Source: an uncultured Selenomonas sp.
Lineage (GTDB): Bacteria > Bacillota > Negativicutes > Selenomonadales > Selenomonadaceae
Reading direction: 5' to 3'
Assembly (NCBI GenBank): GCA_945494195.1
Contig: CALYVJ010000118.1
Coordinates: forward strand, 1-6,182
DNA length: 6,182 nucleotides
Shown here: positions 4,849-6,182 of the stretch, one piece after another
Layout: every line of letters begins with the position of its first letter
How positions within the stretch are numbered: the first letter of the stretch is position 1
Position numbers and translations under genes: made by a program
Notes under the pieces: generated by a model
Told to the model about the DNA's origin: nothing
Database searches by the model: none
The model's input: only the letters and a program-made list of their open reading frames with translations

Positions 4849-5544
4849 ATGGAATTTCCACAACTATCCTTATCCTATTCTTCTTATGATGAAGCGAATG
4901 CCCCTTGGATGCTCGTCACCGGCGGCCGTCCGCCAGCTCCAAAATGGCTTGCCGCCCTGCAAGACTATACCAGCTGTTGGGCCGCCGACCATGGCATTGA
5001 TGTCTGCCATCAAGCAAGACTTCTCCCGGATGTACTGCTGGGCGACGGCGACAGCGCCAGTGCCCCGTCTTGGAATTGGGCCGGAAAAAACGGCGTTTCC
5101 ATCCAAAAGTATCCCGTAGCCAAGGACTACACCGATACCCAGCTGGCACTGCAACTGATGATGGAAGCTGGCGCCCCTGCCATCATTTTGACAGGCGCCT
5201 TCGGCGGCCGCTTCGATCACGCTTACAGCACCATGTTCAGCTGTGCTGGCATCGGCATTCCCTGCGCCCTTATCGACGAGACCGAGTCACTCTTTTTCGT
5301 CAAAACAGACCAGTCTGCGTCCCTGACCTTTCACGCCATTCCCAAAGCTATCTCCCTGCTTCCCTTCACGGAAACTTGTTCGGGCGTAACCATCAACAAC
5401 GTCCGTTGGCCCTTGACCGACGCCATCTTGACGCAAAAATCACCCACTGCGATTAGCAACGAATTATTAACCGGCCCAAAAGCCTTGTCCATTTGCACAA
5501 AAACCGGCATTCTCGGTGTATACTGCTATTGGGAGTCGCCTTAA
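4849..5544 (+). CDS. Thiamine pyrophosphokinase
   Basis: Transfers pyrophosphate from ATP to thiamine, giving the cofactor thiamine diphosphate. The 231-residue protein carries the family signatures: LLGDGDS (63-69, metal/ATP-binding acidic motif), AKDYTDTQLAL (91-101), GAFGGRFDH (116-124) and, in the beta-rich C-terminal thiamine-binding domain, ISLLPF (168-173) and ISNEL (202-206). The early motif usually written ADGG reads AADHG here (45-49), a mild departure. It is the only plus-strand gene in the window and has no partner from thiamine synthesis beside it. It is divergent from the UPF0173-miaA-hfq operon across 130 bp, and its stop overlaps the stop of the convergent RNA methyltransferase gene. 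I see no thiamine (THI-box) riboswitch in the short leader, so direct TPP control looks unlikely. Symbols thiN and tnr are both used for this enzyme; I give neither. Confidence 0.93.
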   Translation: MEFPQLSLSYSSYDEANAPWMLVTGGRPPAPKWLAALQDYTSCWAADHGIDVCHQARLLPDVLLGDGDSASAPSWNWAGKNGVSIQKYPVAKDYTDTQLALQLMMEAGAPAIILTGAFGGRFDHAYSTMFSCAGIGIPCALIDETESLFFVKTDQSASLTFHAIPKAISLLPFTETCSGVTINNVRWPLTDAILTQKSPTAISNELLTGPKALSICTKTGILGVYCYWESP

Positions 5545-6182
5545 AACTTTCGCTGTCTTACAGCTTCATACAAAACAACAGCTGCCGAAACCCCCACATT
5601 GAGCGACTCCGCTTCCCCGTACATGGGGATATAAGTTTTCACTGCCTGCTGCAGAAGTTCTGCGGATACACCATTTCCCTCGTTGCCGAATACCACAGCA
5701 CACCCCTGCCGGAAATCCTGGGTAAAATGCGGCTTTGCGGACGCATCAAGGGCCGTAGCGTAAAGTGTCACCTTTTGACCAGTCAAAAATTCCTGTAATT
5801 CGGCAGCCGTCACCTCCGTGCAGACTGGCAAATGAAACAAACTCCCCATCGTCGAGCGAACAGTCTTATCGCCAAATACATCCACCGAGCCCTTCAGCAA
5901 GATTACACCATCTGCCCCTACAGCATCAGCCGTGCGGATAATCGTTCCCGCGTTGCCTGGGTCCTGCACTCCATCGAGAACTACATAGATTGGATTTTCT
6001 GCCGCTGCCAATTCATTCAGGCGGCTTTTCTTTTGCTCAACGATAACCAGAATCCCCTGTGGCGTATCAGTTGCACTGGCCTTCTGATAAACAGAAGCTG
6101 GCACCTCATAGAGACTTACCCCACGTTTTTCCAACACCGCACAAAGTTCTTTCCCCCGCGCCTGTGCCAAAAGCTCCGGCGT
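5541..6182 (-). CDS. TrmH/SpoU-family RNA 2'-O-methyltransferase (C-terminal 213 residues; start beyond right edge)
   Basis: SAM-dependent ribose methyltransferase of the SPOUT (alpha/beta knot) superfamily, acting on rRNA or tRNA. The visible part begins with the end of the substrate-binding domain (SLYEVPASVYQKASATDTPQ, then GILVIVEQ). The catalytic knot domain follows with motif 1 VVLDGVQDPGNAGTIIRTAD, in which Asn and Arg are the conserved catalytic residues. Motif 2 is VVFGNEGNGVS and motif 3 IPMYGEAESLNVGVSAAVVL, which form the SAM pocket. The frame is open to the last base of the window (Thr-Pro-Glu-Leu before the TTG at 6170), so that TTG is an internal leucine codon, not the start; roughly 50 N-terminal residues are missing. 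The style resembles Bacillus YsgA-type proteins, often found just upstream of pheS, more than RlmB, but the exact target nucleotide cannot be told. It is convergent with the thiamine pyrophosphokinase gene, with overlapping stop codons. Confidence 0.93.
   Translation of the reverse strand, partial: TPELLAQARGKELCAVLEKRGVSLYEVPASVYQKASATDTPQGILVIVEQKKSRLNELAAAENPIYVVLDGVQDPGNAGTIIRTADAVGADGVILLKGSVDVFGDKTVRSTMGSLFHLPVCTEVTAAELQEFLTGQKVTLYATALDASAKPHFTQDFRQGCAVVFGNEGNGVSAELLQQAVKTYIPMYGEAESLNVGVSAAVVLYEAVRQRKF

Noticed and set aside
5552..5564. Hairpin GCTGT-CTT-ACAGC near the end of the RNA methyltransferase gene
   Set aside because: Five-bp stem; on the minus strand a short TTTT appears only after a gap, and on the plus strand no T-run follows. 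It is not a credible intrinsic terminator in either direction.
1..6182. Mobile element, phage, CRISPR or defence system
   Set aside because: All coding space is taken by recognised core genes with consistent orientation and spacing; no transposase, integrase, direct-repeat array or terminal repeats are present. The dUTPase sits among host genes and is not evidence of prophage.

Overview
This window carries nine protein-coding genes packed almost without gaps. Seven complete genes are flanked by two genes cut by the window edges. All but one read on the minus strand. The content is core metabolism and RNA/DNA maintenance. I see no mobile element, CRISPR array, rRNA or tRNA, and no obviously novel multi-gene system. 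The gene set and sequences suggest a moderate-GC Firmicutes-lineage anaerobe. Pointers are a Bacillus-like Hfq core ([20 protein letters not shown]), a dUTPase of a form I associate with Clostridia, RarA beginning MDLF, and an Rrf2 regulator coupled to a cysteine desulfurase. A member of the Negativicutes (Selenomonas-like) is my best guess, but this is inference from style and not a database match.

Layout from the right. The window opens on its right edge with the C-terminal 213 residues of a SpoU/TrmH-type RNA 2'-O-methyltransferase (minus). Its stop codon overlaps tail-to-tail with that of a plus-strand thiamine pyrophosphokinase. A 130-bp divergent intergenic region (4719-4848) holds an extended -10 promoter for the leftward genes and a 9-bp inverted repeat that overlaps it. 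The leftward cluster is a UPF0173 metallo-beta-lactamase-fold hydrolase, miaA (1-nt overlap) and hfq (36 nt further on), closed by an intrinsic terminator at 2767-2794. Only 37 bp past that terminator come dut and then rarA, likely co-transcribed. A separate short leader with a weak promoter and an inverted repeat (840-855) precedes an Rrf2-family regulator gene. That gene is fused by a 4-nt ATGA overlap to a NifS/IscS-type cysteine desulfurase that runs off the left edge.

How the genes fit together. miaA and hfq are a widely conserved pair linking tRNA modification (i6A37) with RNA-based regulation. dut keeps uracil out of DNA and rarA acts at stalled replication forks, so these two form a genome-integrity pair. 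rrf2-iscS looks like a self-regulated sulfur/Fe-S supply unit. The features most worth a second look are regulatory: a perfect 11-bp inverted repeat inside the start of rarA, the terminator between hfq and dut with little room for a new promoter, and the two inverted repeats in the promoter/leader regions.
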